This document shows positions 34,117-44,635 of a DNA stretch of 64,000 bases, one piece after another; the first letter of the stretch is position 1, and each line of letters starts with the position of its first letter. The DNA comes from Terribacillus sp. DMT04 (GTDB taxonomy: Bacteria; Bacillota; Bacilli; Bacillales; Amphibacillaceae), in the NCBI RefSeq assembly GCF_019056395.1, contig NZ_CP077639.1, positions 1,862,001-1,926,000 of the forward strand, given 5' to 3'. The position numbers were made by a program, and so were the translations under genes. Below the pieces are notes generated by a model. That model ran no database searches. It saw only the letters and a program-made list of their open reading frames with translations, and was not told the origin of the DNA.

Positions 34117-35382
34117 TTAGCCAGCTTTTTTATCTGATTTGTAAATATCGATACCTGCTTCCTGCAGCATCCATTCGATGTGCACACCATAACCAGAGGT
34201 GGAGTCATTCACAAAAACATGTGTTACGGCACCAATTAACTTACCATCTTGAATAATCGGACTTCCGCTCATCCCCTGGACGATACCGCCTGTCTTAGCC
34301 AGCAGCCTTTTATCTGTCACTTTAATGATCATTCCTTTAGTTGCTGGATGATCTTGTGGAACACTGTTGACGATTTCTACATCAAATTCCTCAATCTTTT
34401 CTCCTTCTAACACTGTTCGGATAACTGCCGGTCCTTTTTTCACTTCATTGCTTAATGCAATTGGCAATGCTTTTGTTTCTTCCGTTTTACGCATATCACT
34501 TTCTAATTTGCCAAAAATACCAAAGGGACTATTTTTCGTGATGCTTCCAATATGATTGCGGTTCATGCTGAATTCGGCGAGCTTCTCACCTGGTTGACCG
34601 TTGTTTCCTTTTTGAATACTTGTCACATTCGAGCGAACGATAGTGCCATCATGAATCTCAATCGGCTTTTGTGTATCCATATCCGAAATGACATGCCCTA
34701 ATGCCCCATAGTTTTTCGATACTGGATCATAAAACGTCATTGTACCGATTCCAGCTGCTGAATCTCGGATATAAAGACCCATTCGATACTGCTTGTCTTT
34801 TGCATCCAGTGCTGGACGCAACTTTGTTGTCATTGTTTCGTTGCCGCGTTTTACTTTGATACGAACATACTTCTTATCTTTTCCTGCTTGCTCAATCAGC
34901 GGTGCAACTTCTTCCATTTTGCGTATTTCTTGATTGTTAATCTCCAACAATACATCACCCGTGTAAATAGCTGCTTCTTCTCCTGGCGATACGGTCGCTT
35001 CCGTTGTACGGACCTGATGATGCCCGACAACAAGAACACCTAATGTATGAAGCTTTACGCCAACAGAATGGCCGCCCGGAACAATGCGAAGGTCGGGAAG
35101 TACATCAACGGAGACTTTTTTGACTGGTATGCTTCCTACCGTGTAAATAAGTTCTTGCTTATCAGCTGATTGCCCGCGAAAGGCTTCTTGATCGATTGCT
35201 TTTACAGCTTCGCCATCCCCAAATGCAGGAAGCGCATCGGCTGGATCGTTCGTTGAAAACAACGTCATTGTGTTTGGTATACTCAAAAATGACTGTACTG
35301 GTGCTGTCAATGGCGCTGCCACTAGTACTGCCAGCAGACAGAGACCAATGGCGATGCGTAAAGCTGCTATCCTTTTCTTCAT
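34117..35382 (-). CDS. spoIVB: SpoIVB serine peptidase (stage IV sporulation)
   Basis: A forespore-made, exported serine peptidase that triggers cleavage of pro-SigK by signalling to SpoIVFA/SpoIVFB. It has 421 residues: an N-terminal signal anchor (about 6-30), a PDZ domain (about 110-190) and an S55 peptidase domain with nucleophile motif GMSGSPI (Ser near 375) followed by [10 protein letters not shown]. The ATG at 35382 is chosen for the ribosome site TAGGAGATG; the 13-codon extension lacks one. It sits between recN and spo0A as in B. subtilis. A SigG/SigF promoter was not confidently found. Confidence 0.96.
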   Translation of the reverse strand: MKKRIAALRIAIGLCLLAVLVAAPLTAPVQSFLSIPNTMTLFSTNDPADALPAFGDGEAVKAIDQEAFRGQSADKQELIYTVGSIPVKKVSVDVLPDLRIVPGGHSVGVKLHTLGVLVVGHHQVRTTEATVSPGEEAAIYTGDVLLEINNQEIRKMEEVAPLIEQAGKDKKYVRIKVKRGNETMTTKLRPALDAKDKQYRMGLYIRDSAAGIGTMTFYDPVSKNYGALGHVISDMDTQKPIEIHDGTIVRSNVTSIQKGNNGQPGEKLAEFSMNRNHIGSITKNSPFGIFGKLESDMRKTEETKALPIALSNEVKKGPAVIRTVLEGEKIEEFDVEIVNSVPQDHPATKGMIIKVTDKRLLAKTGGIVQGMSGSPIIQDGKLIGAVTHVFVNDSTSGYGVHIEWMLQEAGIDIYKSDKKAG

Positions 35383-35514
35383 TTTCTCATCTCCTAGAAG
35401 TCCAACCCCACAGCAGTTCATGCTTTATATGTACTTCTAGTTTGAGTTTCACAAGCGCTTTTTAAACCCAGAAAACATGAGAAATAGCGGCTATCTTTTC
35501 CTATATAAAAGCAA

Positions 35515-35539
35515 AATCCTGCCCTTTTTGGGCAGGATT
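35515..35539 (-). terminator. recN terminator
   Basis: Perfect 10-bp stem AATCCTGCCC / GGGCAGGATT with an AAAAA loop on the minus strand, followed by TTGCTTTT; it overlaps the recN stop codon. Confidence 0.9.
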
Positions 35540-37262
35540 AGGAATGTTTGAATTGACCGGCTAGCGTAATCAGTTCTTTCGCATGTTCTTTTGTTTTCTC
35601 TGTCAGTACCGTTCCTGTCATCATTCTGCTGATTTCCTCAACAGCCGCATCCTGTACGAGTTCTGTTACAGATGTATGCGTACTATTATTTTCTACATGC
35701 TTTTCAATTAGCAAATGAGAATCAGCCATAGAAGCCACTTGCGGCAAATGCGTAATACAAAGCACTTGAGAACCGACAGAAATGCCGTATATCTTCTCGC
35801 CAATTGCTTGTGCGACTCTTCCGCTTACACCAGTGTCAACTTCATCAAAAATGACACTTGTTACACCTTGATGGCGAGAGAAAATTCGCTTCAGCGCAAG
35901 CATGATTCGCGATAATTCTCCGCCCGAGGCGACTTTGTGCAGTTCTTTTAGAGGTTCTCCAGGGTTAGTGGATATGTGGAAGACAATTGAGTCAAAACCA
36001 TCCGCCGTCAATTGAACAGGTTTGCCGTCCATTTCCGGATCACCGGCTGAGCCTGATTTCATCTTTACATGTACATGAAAGCGTGCTTTTTCAAGATACA
36101 AATCCTTTAGCTCTTCATGAATTGCCTCCGTTAATTGCGAAGCTGCTTGCACACGCAAGTCATGCAGCTGCTTTGCTTCAAGCAAGGCATCCTCACTCAT
36201 CTCGGTAATCTGCTGCTCCAGCTGATGCACATGTGAATCACGATTTTGAATTTGATCAATTTCTTCTTCAATACGAGATGCGTATTCTAAAATCTCCTCT
36301 ACGGAAGAACCGTACTTCTTCTTCAATCGGTTAATTTCATTCAATCGCATTTCAATCTCGTTCAATCGCTCTGGGTTGTAAGACAAACTGTCGAGCTGAC
36401 TGCTCAGTTGGAATGTTAAGTCCTCGAGCATATAATACTGCTCACTAACTGACTGATGATGCTTCTGAATCTCTTCATCATAGGCGCTTGCTGATTCTAA
36501 GCTTGCTAAAGCGTGTCCTACCCAATCTAATCCCTTTTGTTCGCCGTAGAGTGCATTATACGAATCATGGAGTGCTTGATAGATGCGTTCATAATTCATC
36601 AGTTTTGTCCGCTCTTCAGTAAGCTGATCGTCTTCACCAGGCTGAAGCGCAGCCTCTTTCAATTCATTGTATTGAAACTGAAGCAAGTCTTGACGCTGTG
36701 CCATTTCCTGTTCATTTGTATTCCATTCTTTAAAACGTTTTTTCAATTTTTGAAGTTCTTTGAATTGAAGCGAATACGCTTCCTTCGCTTTGCCAATTGC
36801 CTCAGCATTGTATAAATCAAGCAATTCAATATGTCTGTCAGCATCCATTAGTGACTGCGTTTCATGCTGGGTATGAATATCGATTAATGATTTTCCAAAC
36901 TCACGCAAAATTGCCAACGTCACAAGCTTGCCATTTACACGGCAAATACTTTTTCCACTCGCAGTCATGGTTCTTTCCAGCACAATCATTCCATCATCAA
37001 TGTCGACACCAAATTGAGCGCCTACAGCATAAATGGGATGGTTCTCGGAATCAATAATAAAAAGACCTTCCAGTTCGGCTTTCTTCTGACCATGACGGAT
37101 AAACTCAACGGAACCTCTACCGCCGCTTAACAGCTGAACGGCATCAATGACAATAGACTTACCTGCTCCGGTTTCCCCAGTCAGCACTGTAAGTCCTTCC
37201 TTAAAATGGATTCGGATGTGATCAATAATCGCAAAATCCTTAATGGAAAGCTCTGTAAGCAT
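35538..37262 (-). CDS. recN: DNA repair protein RecN
   Basis: An SMC-like ATPase of 574 residues acting early in double-strand break repair. The N-terminal Walker A GETGAGKS (about 29-36) and a central coiled-coil region (about 160-370) are visible. The C-terminal signature (VASGGELSRIMLALK near 440) and Walker B (VIFDEVDTGVSG near 470) complete the ATPase. GAGGGGATAC precedes the ATG. It is 24 nt after ahrC, in the usual Bacillus order. Confidence 0.97.
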   Translation of the reverse strand: MLTELSIKDFAIIDHIRIHFKEGLTVLTGETGAGKSIVIDAVQLLSGGRGSVEFIRHGQKKAELEGLFIIDSENHPIYAVGAQFGVDIDDGMIVLERTMTASGKSICRVNGKLVTLAILREFGKSLIDIHTQHETQSLMDADRHIELLDLYNAEAIGKAKEAYSLQFKELQKLKKRFKEWNTNEQEMAQRQDLLQFQYNELKEAALQPGEDDQLTEERTKLMNYERIYQALHDSYNALYGEQKGLDWVGHALASLESASAYDEEIQKHHQSVSEQYYMLEDLTFQLSSQLDSLSYNPERLNEIEMRLNEINRLKKKYGSSVEEILEYASRIEEEIDQIQNRDSHVHQLEQQITEMSEDALLEAKQLHDLRVQAASQLTEAIHEELKDLYLEKARFHVHVKMKSGSAGDPEMDGKPVQLTADGFDSIVFHISTNPGEPLKELHKVASGGELSRIMLALKRIFSRHQGVTSVIFDEVDTGVSGRVAQAIGEKIYGISVGSQVLCITHLPQVASMADSHLLIEKHVENNSTHTSVTELVQDAAVEEISRMMTGTVLTEKTKEHAKELITLAGQFKHS

Positions 37263-37286
37263 TGTATCCCCTCATTTCACTTCCAA

Positions 37287-37736
37287 TTACAACATGGCCA
37301 GCAGTTTATCTTTTACAAATTCCGTATCATCTTCGGTACGACAGATAATCAAAATTGTATCGTCACCGCTGATTGTACCAAGAATCTCTTCCCAATCAAG
37401 ATTATCCAATAATACAGCAAGCGCGTTACCGTTACCGGGAAGCGTTTTTAACACTATAAAATGGCTCGTCGTATCAATACTGACAAACGCGTCCATAATA
37501 AGTCGTTTTAATTTCTCCAGCGGATTAAAGCGATTGTCAGCTGGGAGGCTGTATTTATAGGCCCCCTCAAATGTTGGCACCTTCACGAGGTGCAGTTCTT
37601 TAATGTCTCGAGAAACGGTAGCTTGCGTTACATTGAATCCCAAATCTTTCAATTGGTCAACTAGATCATCTTGTGTTTCGATATCATAATTTGTAATTAA
37701 TTCGCGAATTTTAATATGCCGTTGAATTTTACTCAT
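37287..37736 (-). CDS. ahrC: Arginine repressor/activator AhrC (ArgR)
   Basis: A hexameric, arginine-binding regulator of arginine synthesis and breakdown. Its 149 residues equal B. subtilis AhrC. The N-terminal winged helix has [12 protein letters not shown] (about 40-51), and the C-terminal arginine-binding domain has [11 protein letters not shown] (about 122-132). The ATG at 37736 is fixed by GGAGGAAGAC and overlaps the yqxC stop by 8 nt; the reading to 37874 lies inside yqxC. Confidence 0.97.
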   Translation of the reverse strand: MSKIQRHIKIRELITNYDIETQDDLVDQLKDLGFNVTQATVSRDIKELHLVKVPTFEGAYKYSLPADNRFNPLEKLKRLIMDAFVSIDTTSHFIVLKTLPGNGNALAVLLDNLDWEEILGTISGDDTILIICRTEDDTEFVKDKLLAML

Positions 37737-38589
37737 TGTCTTCCTCCATCGTTTCTTCAGATGCGCCCTTTCTTGCAGACAATTGCTGATGCGCATCATC
37801 GACGACTGCTTTAATTGCATGTGAGTCAGGATAATGACTGGCAGCATCCCCGTTATGCCATGACAAGTGGACAAGGAATTCGATATTCCCGTCTCCTCCA
37901 GTTATTGGCGAAAAGGTTAGATCTTTATACTGAAATCCAAGCGATTCACTAAATTTCAATGTATCTTCCAATACGTCCAAATGAACATTGCGATCCCGCA
38001 CGATTCCTTTTCGTCCTACTTGGTCACGTCCAGCCTCAAATTGAGGTTTAATCAGCGCCACGATATCACTTCCAGGAGCAAGAATTTCTTTTAACGCAGG
38101 CAAAATTAATCGCAACGAAATAAATGAAACATCTATTGAAGCAAAGTTCGGAAGCCCTTCTGTCAGCATATCAGGTGTTACATAACGAAAGTTCGTCCGT
38201 TCCATTACGACAACTCGCGGATCATTTCGGAGTTTCCAATCAAGCTGGTTGTAGCCGACATCTATTGCATAACTGCGCGCAGCACCTCGCTGTAAAGCAC
38301 AATCTGTAAACCCACCTGTAGACGATCCAATGTCAACCATCGTCCGGTCTTCCACATTAATACCGAAATAATCTAATGCTTTCTCCAGCTTCAATCCGCC
38401 TCGGCCAACGTAAGGAATAACTTTGCCCTTAACAGTCAGCTCCGCCGTATCATCCACTTTCACGCCAGGTTTATCAAGACGAACTTGACCGGAATAAACG
38501 AGTCCGGCCATAATCGTTCGTTTTGCTTTTTCTCTTGTTTCAATAAGTCCTCTCTCAACGAGGAGTACATCCAATCTCACTTTTGCCAT
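37729..38589 (-). CDS. yqxC: TlyA-family rRNA 2'-O-methyltransferase (YqxC)
   Basis: 286 residues: an N-terminal S4 RNA-binding domain (about 4-65) and an FtsJ/RrmJ-like Rossmann methyltransferase domain (about 80-260) with SAM-binding [14 protein letters not shown] (about 91-104). The family (TlyA) methylates rRNA cytidines at 2'-O. Whether this branch is active on rRNA or haemolytic is not shown by sequence. It starts 4 nt after dxs and overlaps ahrC. Confidence 0.9.
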   Translation of the reverse strand: MAKVRLDVLLVERGLIETREKAKRTIMAGLVYSGQVRLDKPGVKVDDTAELTVKGKVIPYVGRGGLKLEKALDYFGINVEDRTMVDIGSSTGGFTDCALQRGAARSYAIDVGYNQLDWKLRNDPRVVVMERTNFRYVTPDMLTEGLPNFASIDVSFISLRLILPALKEILAPGSDIVALIKPQFEAGRDQVGRKGIVRDRNVHLDVLEDTLKFSESLGFQYKDLTFSPITGGDGNIEFLVHLSWHNGDAASHYPDSHAIKAVVDDAHQQLSARKGASEETMEEDNE

Positions 38590-38593
38590 TCAC

Positions 38594-40489
38594 TCAAGCC
38601 CTTTGCTGTTCATTCAATCGTATCATTTGGCGCACTTTGTCCGTTACGCCTTCTTTTGTAAGACCAATTTCCGCCATTTGCTCTGGCACACTGCCATGCT
38701 CTACAAAATAGTCTGGTACTCCCATTCTTCTCACAGAAGCGGTATTATAACCGTGTTCTTCGGCAAATTCCATGACACCGCTGCCGAATCCGCCTTTTAA
38801 GACAGCTTCTTCAATCGTTAAAACAGGTAGGCCAGATGCGAAAATCTCATGCAGCATAGCTTCGTCCATCGGTTTAATAAACCGTGCATTCACAACGCGT
38901 ACGGAAATATTATCTTCAGCTAATGATGCACTTGCTTCCTGCGCAAGTGGAATGGTTGTTCCAAACGTTAGAATTACTGCATCTGTTCCTTCTTGCAGCA
39001 CTTCCCAGCTTCCAATCGGCAAAATATGCGTTTCTTCGTCCATCTCGACACCAAGGCCATTTCCTCTAGGGTAGCGCAACGCAATCGGTCCATCTTCATG
39101 ACTTAATGCGGTATGCACCATATGCTGCGCTTCATTTTCGTCTTTTGGCATCATAATGGTAAAGTTCGGCATCGCACGAAGGAAGGAAATATCATATACA
39201 CCTTGATGTGTTTCCCCATCTGCTCCAACAAAGCCAGCTCGGTCAATTCCAACGAATACATTGAGATTTTGTCTCGCTATATCATGCAGCAGCTGGTCAT
39301 ATGCCCGCTGCAGGAAAGTGGAGTAAATAGCCAAGAAAGGTTTAACACCTTGAGCAGCCATTCCAGCGGCCATTGTTGTTGCGTGCTGTTCTGCAATTCC
39401 GACATCAAATAAGCGATCCGGCATTTCACGCTTAAAGTTGTCCAGCTTCGATCCGAGAATCATGGCTGGAGTGATAACGGCAATCCGCTTATCTTCTCGT
39501 GCTTTTTCCAATACAGCCTCGCTAATAACTTTACTCCACGCCGGAGCTGCTCCGCTGCTTTTAATCTTCTCACCAGATTCAATTTTGTAAGGACCGACAC
39601 CATGCCAATTGTCAGTTGTGTCCAATTCAGCTGGCTGATACCCTTTTCCTTTTTGCGTTACAACATGGATAATCTTCGGACCATTCGTTTTCTTTGCGTA
39701 GTTGATTGTTTCTTCTAAATCGCGCAGATCGTGCCCGTCGACTGGTCCAAAATAAGTAAAGCCGAGTTCCTCAAAGAACATGCCAGGAACCATAAAGTAT
39801 TTCATGCTGTCCTTCATCCGTTCTGCGGCAGTTGCGAGTTTTCCGCCAACCGCAGGAATGCGCTTCAGCAATGTCTCCATTTCATCTTTTGCTCGATTAT
39901 ATTTACCGGCACTGCGCATTCTGCCAAGCACATGATGCAGCGCACCAACATTATTCGCAATTGACATTTCATTATCATTTAAAATAACAGTGATGTTCTT
40001 TTTCTCATCACCAATATTGTTTAATGCTTCTAGTGCCATACCACCTGTTAAGGCGCCATCTCCAATAACCGGCACCACTTCAAACTTTTCGTTCATCATG
40101 TCGCGAGCGGCAGCCATACCCATTGCAGCAGAAAGCGACGTCGAGCTGTGACCAGTTTCCCAAACATCGTGCTCGCTCTCAATTCGTTTTGGAAAACCGC
40201 ACATGCCTTTATATTGGCGAAGCGTATCAAAGTCAGCCGTTCTCCCTGTTAAGATCTTATGGATATACGCTTGATGTCCTACATCCCAAATAAATTTATC
40301 TTGCGGGCTGTTGTATGCTTTATGCAATGCGAGCGTAAGTTCCACTACCCCAAGGTTCGCTCCGAGATGCCCTCCTGTAGTTGACAGCTTCTCAATCAGG
40401 AACTTCCGGATTGAAGCTGCAAGGTCCTTAAGCTCTTCATTCGACATTTCCTTTAAGAATGCCGGATTTTTAATTGCTGTTAAATCCAT
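38594..40489 (-). CDS. dxs: 1-deoxy-D-xylulose-5-phosphate synthase
   Basis: A ThDP enzyme condensing pyruvate and glyceraldehyde 3-phosphate, the first step of the MEP isoprenoid pathway; 631 residues. The catalytic-region [10 protein letters not shown] (about 43-52), ThDP motif [15 protein letters not shown] (about 149-163, ending near N178) and transketolase C-domain (about 315-631) with [14 protein letters not shown] are seen. The start at 40489 has AAGGGGAAGG before it; the 49-codon in-frame extension upstream has no ribosome site. It is separated from ispA by a hairpin, unlike the continuous operon in B. subtilis. Confidence 0.96.
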   Translation of the reverse strand: MDLTAIKNPAFLKEMSNEELKDLAASIRKFLIEKLSTTGGHLGANLGVVELTLALHKAYNSPQDKFIWDVGHQAYIHKILTGRTADFDTLRQYKGMCGFPKRIESEHDVWETGHSSTSLSAAMGMAAARDMMNEKFEVVPVIGDGALTGGMALEALNNIGDEKKNITVILNDNEMSIANNVGALHHVLGRMRSAGKYNRAKDEMETLLKRIPAVGGKLATAAERMKDSMKYFMVPGMFFEELGFTYFGPVDGHDLRDLEETINYAKKTNGPKIIHVVTQKGKGYQPAELDTTDNWHGVGPYKIESGEKIKSSGAAPAWSKVISEAVLEKAREDKRIAVITPAMILGSKLDNFKREMPDRLFDVGIAEQHATTMAAGMAAQGVKPFLAIYSTFLQRAYDQLLHDIARQNLNVFVGIDRAGFVGADGETHQGVYDISFLRAMPNFTIMMPKDENEAQHMVHTALSHEDGPIALRYPRGNGLGVEMDEETHILPIGSWEVLQEGTDAVILTFGTTIPLAQEASASLAEDNISVRVVNARFIKPMDEAMLHEIFASGLPVLTIEEAVLKGGFGSGVMEFAEEHGYNTASVRRMGVPDYFVEHGSVPEQMAEIGLTKEGVTDKVRQMIRLNEQQRA

Positions 40490-40665
40490 ATTACCTTCCC
40501 CTTTTGTCACCGGCCAGATCAGCCCTGACAGCATAGTATAAATAGGTGCATTTCTCTCGCCGGATGAAGAAATCATTCCTGTAGGTCTATACCCTGTTTT
40601 TATCTTCCCTACTTCAATTTCAGACAATTTCTGCACTTTTTGCCGTACGGGAGCTTATCAAAAAG

Positions 40666-40766
40666 AAGCCGCTAGCACATATGTGATAACGGCGTTTTCT
40701 ATGTTCGTTCGTATCAGTTTTGTCCTATATTCCTAGTAGAAATATATCACAATATGCTAGCGGCTT
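40666..40766 (-). repeat. 101-nt fold-back element between ispA and dxs
   Basis: Two imperfect inverted arms of 22-23 nt (40666-40688 and 40745-40766, each beginning AAGCCGCTAGCA when read inward) flank a 56-nt centre. The centre holds a smaller hairpin (TATATTTC/GAATATA). On the minus strand the 3' arm is followed by CTTTTTG, so it can act as a long-loop terminator or attenuator after ispA. No target duplication is visible. The remaining leader up to dxs (40490-40665) has a possible promoter, TTGTCT-17-GATAAA. Confidence 0.65.
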
Positions 40767-40780
40767 ACAATCAATAACAG

Positions 40781-41668
40781 TCAGCTCGACCTTTTACTGA
40801 GGTAAACAGTCAACTCCTGCAATCTGGACGCCTCAATGTTCGCTTCCAGCAGACATTGATGTGCCAGCTCAACGTATTTGTTCATCTGCGCCTTCGCTCC
40901 ATCCAGTCCAAGCAGTTTTGGATACGTGCTTTTGTTGTTTCCTTCATCACTGCCGACAGGCTTGCCTATAACGGCGGCATCGCCCGTCACATCCAAAATA
41001 TCATCTTGCACTTGGAATATGAGGCCAATATACTTACCGAACTTTTTCATCAGCTCCAATGTTTCGTGCCCAGCGCCAGCACAATAAGCTCCGGCAACAA
41101 TCGCATATGTTAATAACTTGCCCGTTTTCAGATTATGTATTTGCTCTAATTCCTGCAATGTGCTTTCTTTGTCCTCCGCTTCCATATCCAATGACTGACC
41201 AGCAATCATGCCAATAGAACCAGCGGCTTCCGACAAATAAGTCATAAGGTATACTTTCTCTTCTGGCTGCAATTCCTTTGCTTGTCCAATAACAGAGAAA
41301 CTTCTTGTAAGCAATGCATCACCTGCAAGAATAGCAGTCGCTTCGCCGAATTTTTTATGATTGGTCAGCTGTCCGCGTCGGTAATCATCATTATCCATAG
41401 CCGGCAAATCATCGTGAATTAACGAATAAGTGTGTACCATTTCTAAAGCAGCAGCAACAGGAAGCGCCTTCTCCCCTTGCCCGCCAAAAGATTCGTACGA
41501 TGCCTGCATTAAAATTGGACGCAGACGTTTGCCGCCAGCACGCATGCTGTAAAGTACAGACTCTGATAGCGACGGTGGAAGCATAGCGTCATTTGCGAGC
41601 AATTCCAGGACATAGCTATTCACACGCTGCTGTTCTGATGTAAGGTAATCCTGCAACGATTCAACCAC
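40781..41668 (-). CDS. ispA: Geranyl/farnesyl diphosphate synthase
   Basis: A prenyl chain synthase of 295 residues making FPP from IPP and DMAPP. The first Asp-rich motif is DDLPAMD (about 90-96), the second DDILD (about 231-235), and GGKRLRP (about 46-52) binds diphosphate. It starts with GTG at 41666-41668, immediately after the xseB stop, behind AGGAGGAAGAATAA. It closes the xseA-xseB-ispA cluster. Confidence 0.95.
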   Translation of the reverse strand: MVESLQDYLTSEQQRVNSYVLELLANDAMLPPSLSESVLYSMRAGGKRLRPILMQASYESFGGQGEKALPVAAALEMVHTYSLIHDDLPAMDNDDYRRGQLTNHKKFGEATAILAGDALLTRSFSVIGQAKELQPEEKVYLMTYLSEAAGSIGMIAGQSLDMEAEDKESTLQELEQIHNLKTGKLLTYAIVAGAYCAGAGHETLELMKKFGKYIGLIFQVQDDILDVTGDAAVIGKPVGSDEGNNKSTYPKLLGLDGAKAQMNKYVELAHQCLLEANIEASRLQELTVYLSKRSS

Positions 41669-41902
41669 TTATTCTTCCTCCTGTACCGTGAAAGGCTCCG
41701 TTTCGCCGCTGTTGTTCACAATTTCGACCATCTGCTTTTCAACTTGCTCGAGCTTATCACCGCAGATTTTGGATAATTTCATACCTTCTTGGTAGAAGCC
41801 GATCGCTTGCTCAAGCGGCACATCTCCCTGCTCCAGCTTGCCTACAATTTCTTCCAGTTGTTCCATCGCTTCTTCAAAGCTCTGTTTTTTCTCCTCAGCC
41901 AT
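41669..41902 (-). CDS. xseB: Exodeoxyribonuclease VII small subunit
   Basis: A helical accessory subunit of 77 residues with the family core [20 protein letters not shown] (about 9-28) and SLEEAI-like [12 protein letters not shown]. It pairs with XseA for single-strand DNA degradation. AAAGGAGG precedes the ATG; it overlaps xseA by 8 nt and abuts ispA. Confidence 0.95.
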   Translation of the reverse strand: MAEEKKQSFEEAMEQLEEIVGKLEQGDVPLEQAIGFYQEGMKLSKICGDKLEQVEKQMVEIVNNSGETEPFTVQEEE

Positions 41903-43241
41903 TTGTATCCTCCTTTACATCCTTGACGATACAATCTATCGTGCCATCAGCAAGATGGATTTGCACATCATCGCCTGTCGTAACCTGCTCTACACTTTTT
42001 AAGAGCGTATCCTGCTTATAGGAAATACTATACCCACGTTTCATTGTCTCAAGCGGGTTTAGTAAAGAAAGCTTATTAAGCTGGTGAACAAACTTCTGCT
42101 GTTCACGCTCATGCTGTTTTCCCATTGCTTGTCGCAGTCGGTGCTCAAGAGCATCCAGCTGCTGTCTATATCTTTCTGCCTGTCTGCCAGGATGAACGAG
42201 ACTGAGCCGATTTGCCAATGTGGTAAAACGCTGTTTCCCAGCAGATACTGCTGCTATTCCTGATCTGCTTAATCGATCAGACAGCTTGTCCAGTTCGATT
42301 TCCTTCTGTCTGAGCATTTGTTCTGGATAACGGAAAGCATACGATGCCTTTATTTTTGCCAGCCTGTTTGCTTCTTGTCTATAGGACTGCCGTACAACAT
42401 ATTGCATTCTGTTTTTTAGCTGCGTTAAACGATGCAGCAGCTCCTCACGAGCTGGCACTGCCATTTCAGCGGCACCAGTCGGTGTTGCTGCCCGAACATC
42501 AGCTACAAAATCACTAATAGTGAAATCTGTCTCATGACCAACGGCTGAAATGATTGGAATGCTGACTTTATGTATGGCACGTGCTACGCTCTCCTCGTTA
42601 AAGCTCCAAAGTTCCTCAATCGAACCGCCGCCTCTGCCTATAATCAGAACATCGAAGTTATGATTTTCCGCGTAAGACAGAGCTTGTACAAGAGAAGGCG
42701 CCGAACGCTCCCCTTGCACAGCTACTGGCAGCACCGTCACTTTTACTATCGGATAGCGCCGTCTGATTGTGGTTAGTATATCTCGAACCGCCGCACCTGT
42801 TGGAGAAGTAATAACTCCAATATGCTCAGGATAAGCAGGCAGAGGCTTTTTATGGACAGCAGAAAACAAGCCTTCCTTATCGAGCTTTTCTTTCAGCTGC
42901 TCATATGCTTGATACAATGCCCCTACCCCATCAGGTTCCATATGCTGAATATACAGCTGATATTGCCCTTGCGGTTCATACAGCCCTATCTCAGCACGAA
43001 TTAACACGGTCATCCCGTTTTCTGGAGTAAATTTAAGTCCTTTATTTTGGCCAGCAAACATAACAGACTGAATGCGAGCACCATCATCTTTTAAAGTCAT
43101 ATACATATGCCCGCGGCTGTGATGCTTAAAGTTAGATATCTCAGCACGCAGCCAAATGTCCTTTAAATGCTTGTCCGTTTCCAGCTTTCGCTTCATGTAG
43201 CGGGTTAGCGCAGTTACGGTCAAATAACGGTCATCACTCAT
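41895..43241 (-). CDS. xseA: Exodeoxyribonuclease VII large subunit
   Basis: The catalytic subunit, 448 residues. The N-terminal OB-fold (about 5-100) starts [16 protein letters not shown]; the nuclease domain (about 125-320) has [13 protein letters not shown] and the catalytic-region [14 protein letters not shown]; a coiled-coil C-terminus follows (about 265-400). It degrades single-stranded DNA to oligonucleotides. AAGGAGCTCG precedes the ATG. Confidence 0.96.
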   Translation of the reverse strand: MSDDRYLTVTALTRYMKRKLETDKHLKDIWLRAEISNFKHHSRGHMYMTLKDDGARIQSVMFAGQNKGLKFTPENGMTVLIRAEIGLYEPQGQYQLYIQHMEPDGVGALYQAYEQLKEKLDKEGLFSAVHKKPLPAYPEHIGVITSPTGAAVRDILTTIRRRYPIVKVTVLPVAVQGERSAPSLVQALSYAENHNFDVLIIGRGGGSIEELWSFNEESVARAIHKVSIPIISAVGHETDFTISDFVADVRAATPTGAAEMAVPAREELLHRLTQLKNRMQYVVRQSYRQEANRLAKIKASYAFRYPEQMLRQKEIELDKLSDRLSRSGIAAVSAGKQRFTTLANRLSLVHPGRQAERYRQQLDALEHRLRQAMGKQHEREQQKFVHQLNKLSLLNPLETMKRGYSISYKQDTLLKSVEQVTTGDDVQIHLADGTIDCIVKDVKEDTNG

Positions 43242-43253
43242 ACTTCGAGCTCC

Positions 43254-44114
43254 TTATACGACTGCAGCTGCTTGACGTCTAGCCGCTTTAATTGTGTTAA
43301 GCATCAGCATTGTAATTGTCATCGGGCCTACACCGCCAGGGACAGGTGTAATAATAGAAGCAACTTCCTTGGCATTTTCAAAGTCGACATCTCCTGTCAG
43401 CTTGCCTGCTGCATTACGATTGACACCCACATCAATTACGATAGCGCCTTCTCTGATATCTTCCGCTTTAATCATATGCTCACGGCCGACTGCAACAATA
43501 AGAATGTCTGCTTGCTTGGTAAAATGTCTAAGATCAGGTGTTCGAGAGTGCGTATGAATCACAGTTGCATGTTCATTCAGAAGCAGCTGGCCAATTGGCT
43601 TGCCGACAATATTGCTGCGGCCAACGATGACAGCTGTTTTGCCAGCGATTTGAACATCCTTGGATCTTAACATCTGTATGATTCCGTACGGCGTACAAGG
43701 ATAGTATGTATCTTCTCCCAACATCATCTTTCCAACATTCGCAGGATGAAAACCATCCACATCTTTTTCAGGATCAATGCTGTCAATAACTGCTTGCTCG
43801 TCAATATGTGCTGGAAGCGGCAGCTGAACAAGGATACCATTCACCTTCGCATCAAGATTTAAACGCTCGATTAAAGCCAATAGCTCTGTCTGTGTCGTTG
43901 AGCTTGGCAGCTCGATTAGATCAGAACTAATGCCGATTTCCGCTGAAGCTTTTTCTTTTCCTCTTACGTAAGATCTGGAGGCAGGATCGTCTCCAACTAA
44001 AACCACGGTTAAATGAGGCAGAATATCTTGTTCTCTTAGTGCTGCCGCGTCCTCTTTCAATTCTTTCCGAATCGTTGCTGCAAGTTCTTTTCCATAGATT
44101 AATTCTGCTGTCAT
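43254..44114 (-). CDS. folD: Methylenetetrahydrofolate dehydrogenase/cyclohydrolase FolD
   Basis: A bifunctional one-carbon enzyme of 286 residues (NADP-dependent dehydrogenase and cyclohydrolase). Motifs are YVRGKEKA (about 50-57, near the catalytic Lys), QLPLPAHID (about 98-106), the NADP-binding GRSNIVGKP (about 164-172) and the C-terminal TPVPGGVGPMT. The ATG at 44114 has AAGGGAGCGG before it and 16 nt separation from nusB; the longer reading overlaps nusB. Confidence 0.96.
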   Translation of the reverse strand: MTAELIYGKELAATIRKELKEDAAALREQDILPHLTVVLVGDDPASRSYVRGKEKASAEIGISSDLIELPSSTTQTELLALIERLNLDAKVNGILVQLPLPAHIDEQAVIDSIDPEKDVDGFHPANVGKMMLGEDTYYPCTPYGIIQMLRSKDVQIAGKTAVIVGRSNIVGKPIGQLLLNEHATVIHTHSRTPDLRHFTKQADILIVAVGREHMIKAEDIREGAIVIDVGVNRNAAGKLTGDVDFENAKEVASIITPVPGGVGPMTITMLMLNTIKAARRQAAAVV

Positions 44115-44130
44115 TATGTATCCGCTCCCT

Positions 44131-44514
44131 TTAGCTTTTAATAATTCTGGATAGTACCCCATTGACAAATTTCCCGGATTTTTCATCGCCGAATAAATTC
44201 GTCACTTCAATTGCTTCATTGATGACAACGCCTTGCGGGACATCTTCATGATGCATTAGCTCATACACAGCAATTCGCAATGCTGTCTTCTCAACACTTG
44301 CAAGCCGATCGAATGACCAATTCTGCAAATGTTCGCTGATTTTTGTGTCGATTTCTGTTTGATGCTCGATTACACCATTAATTAAATTTGTCAGGAAAGC
44401 ATCTTTTAACGGCTCTCCCATCACATTTTCCACTGCCTCACCCGGCTGGATATCATTCATGTCCATTTGAAAAAGGACTTGAAAGGCAGTTTCACGTGCC
44501 ATACGTCGTTTCAT
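44131..44514 (-). CDS. nusB: Transcription antitermination factor NusB
   Basis: An all-helical RNA-binding factor of 127 residues that works with NusE (S10) at rRNA boxA elements. The N-terminus (RRMARETAFQVLFQMD) and the C-terminal ELMHHEDVPQGVVINEAIE followed by FVNGVL are family hallmarks. AAAGGAG precedes the ATG. A terminator-like hairpin stands between it and yqhY. Confidence 0.95.
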   Translation of the reverse strand: MKRRMARETAFQVLFQMDMNDIQPGEAVENVMGEPLKDAFLTNLINGVIEHQTEIDTKISEHLQNWSFDRLASVEKTALRIAVYELMHHEDVPQGVVINEAIEVTNLFGDEKSGKFVNGVLSRIIKS

Positions 44515-44588
44515 AATCTATCTCCTTTTAACTCATCTCATCAAATCATAACATGACACATATCTTAAAATCTATCCTTGAACAAAAG

Positions 44589-44621
44589 AAAAGACCTAAG
44601 CATAGCCAGCTAAGGTCTTTT
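44589..44621 (-). terminator. Terminator between yqhY and nusB
   Basis: 13-nt arms AAAAGACCTAAGC and GCTAAGGTCTTTT with one mismatch and a 7-nt loop; CTTTTG follows on the minus strand. It separates accBC-yqhY from the nusB operon, at least partly. Confidence 0.75.
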
Positions 44622-44635
44622 CCAGCGATTTCAGT

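Noticed and set aside
40490-40636. A 49-residue N-terminal extension of Dxs
   Set aside because: No ribosome site at the upstream ATG, no similarity to Dxs N-termini, and a strong site at 40489.
40666-40766. The ispA-dxs inverted repeat as an insertion sequence or MITE
   Set aside because: No transposase, no target-site duplication and only one copy in the window; kept as a fold-back/terminator structure pending a genome search.
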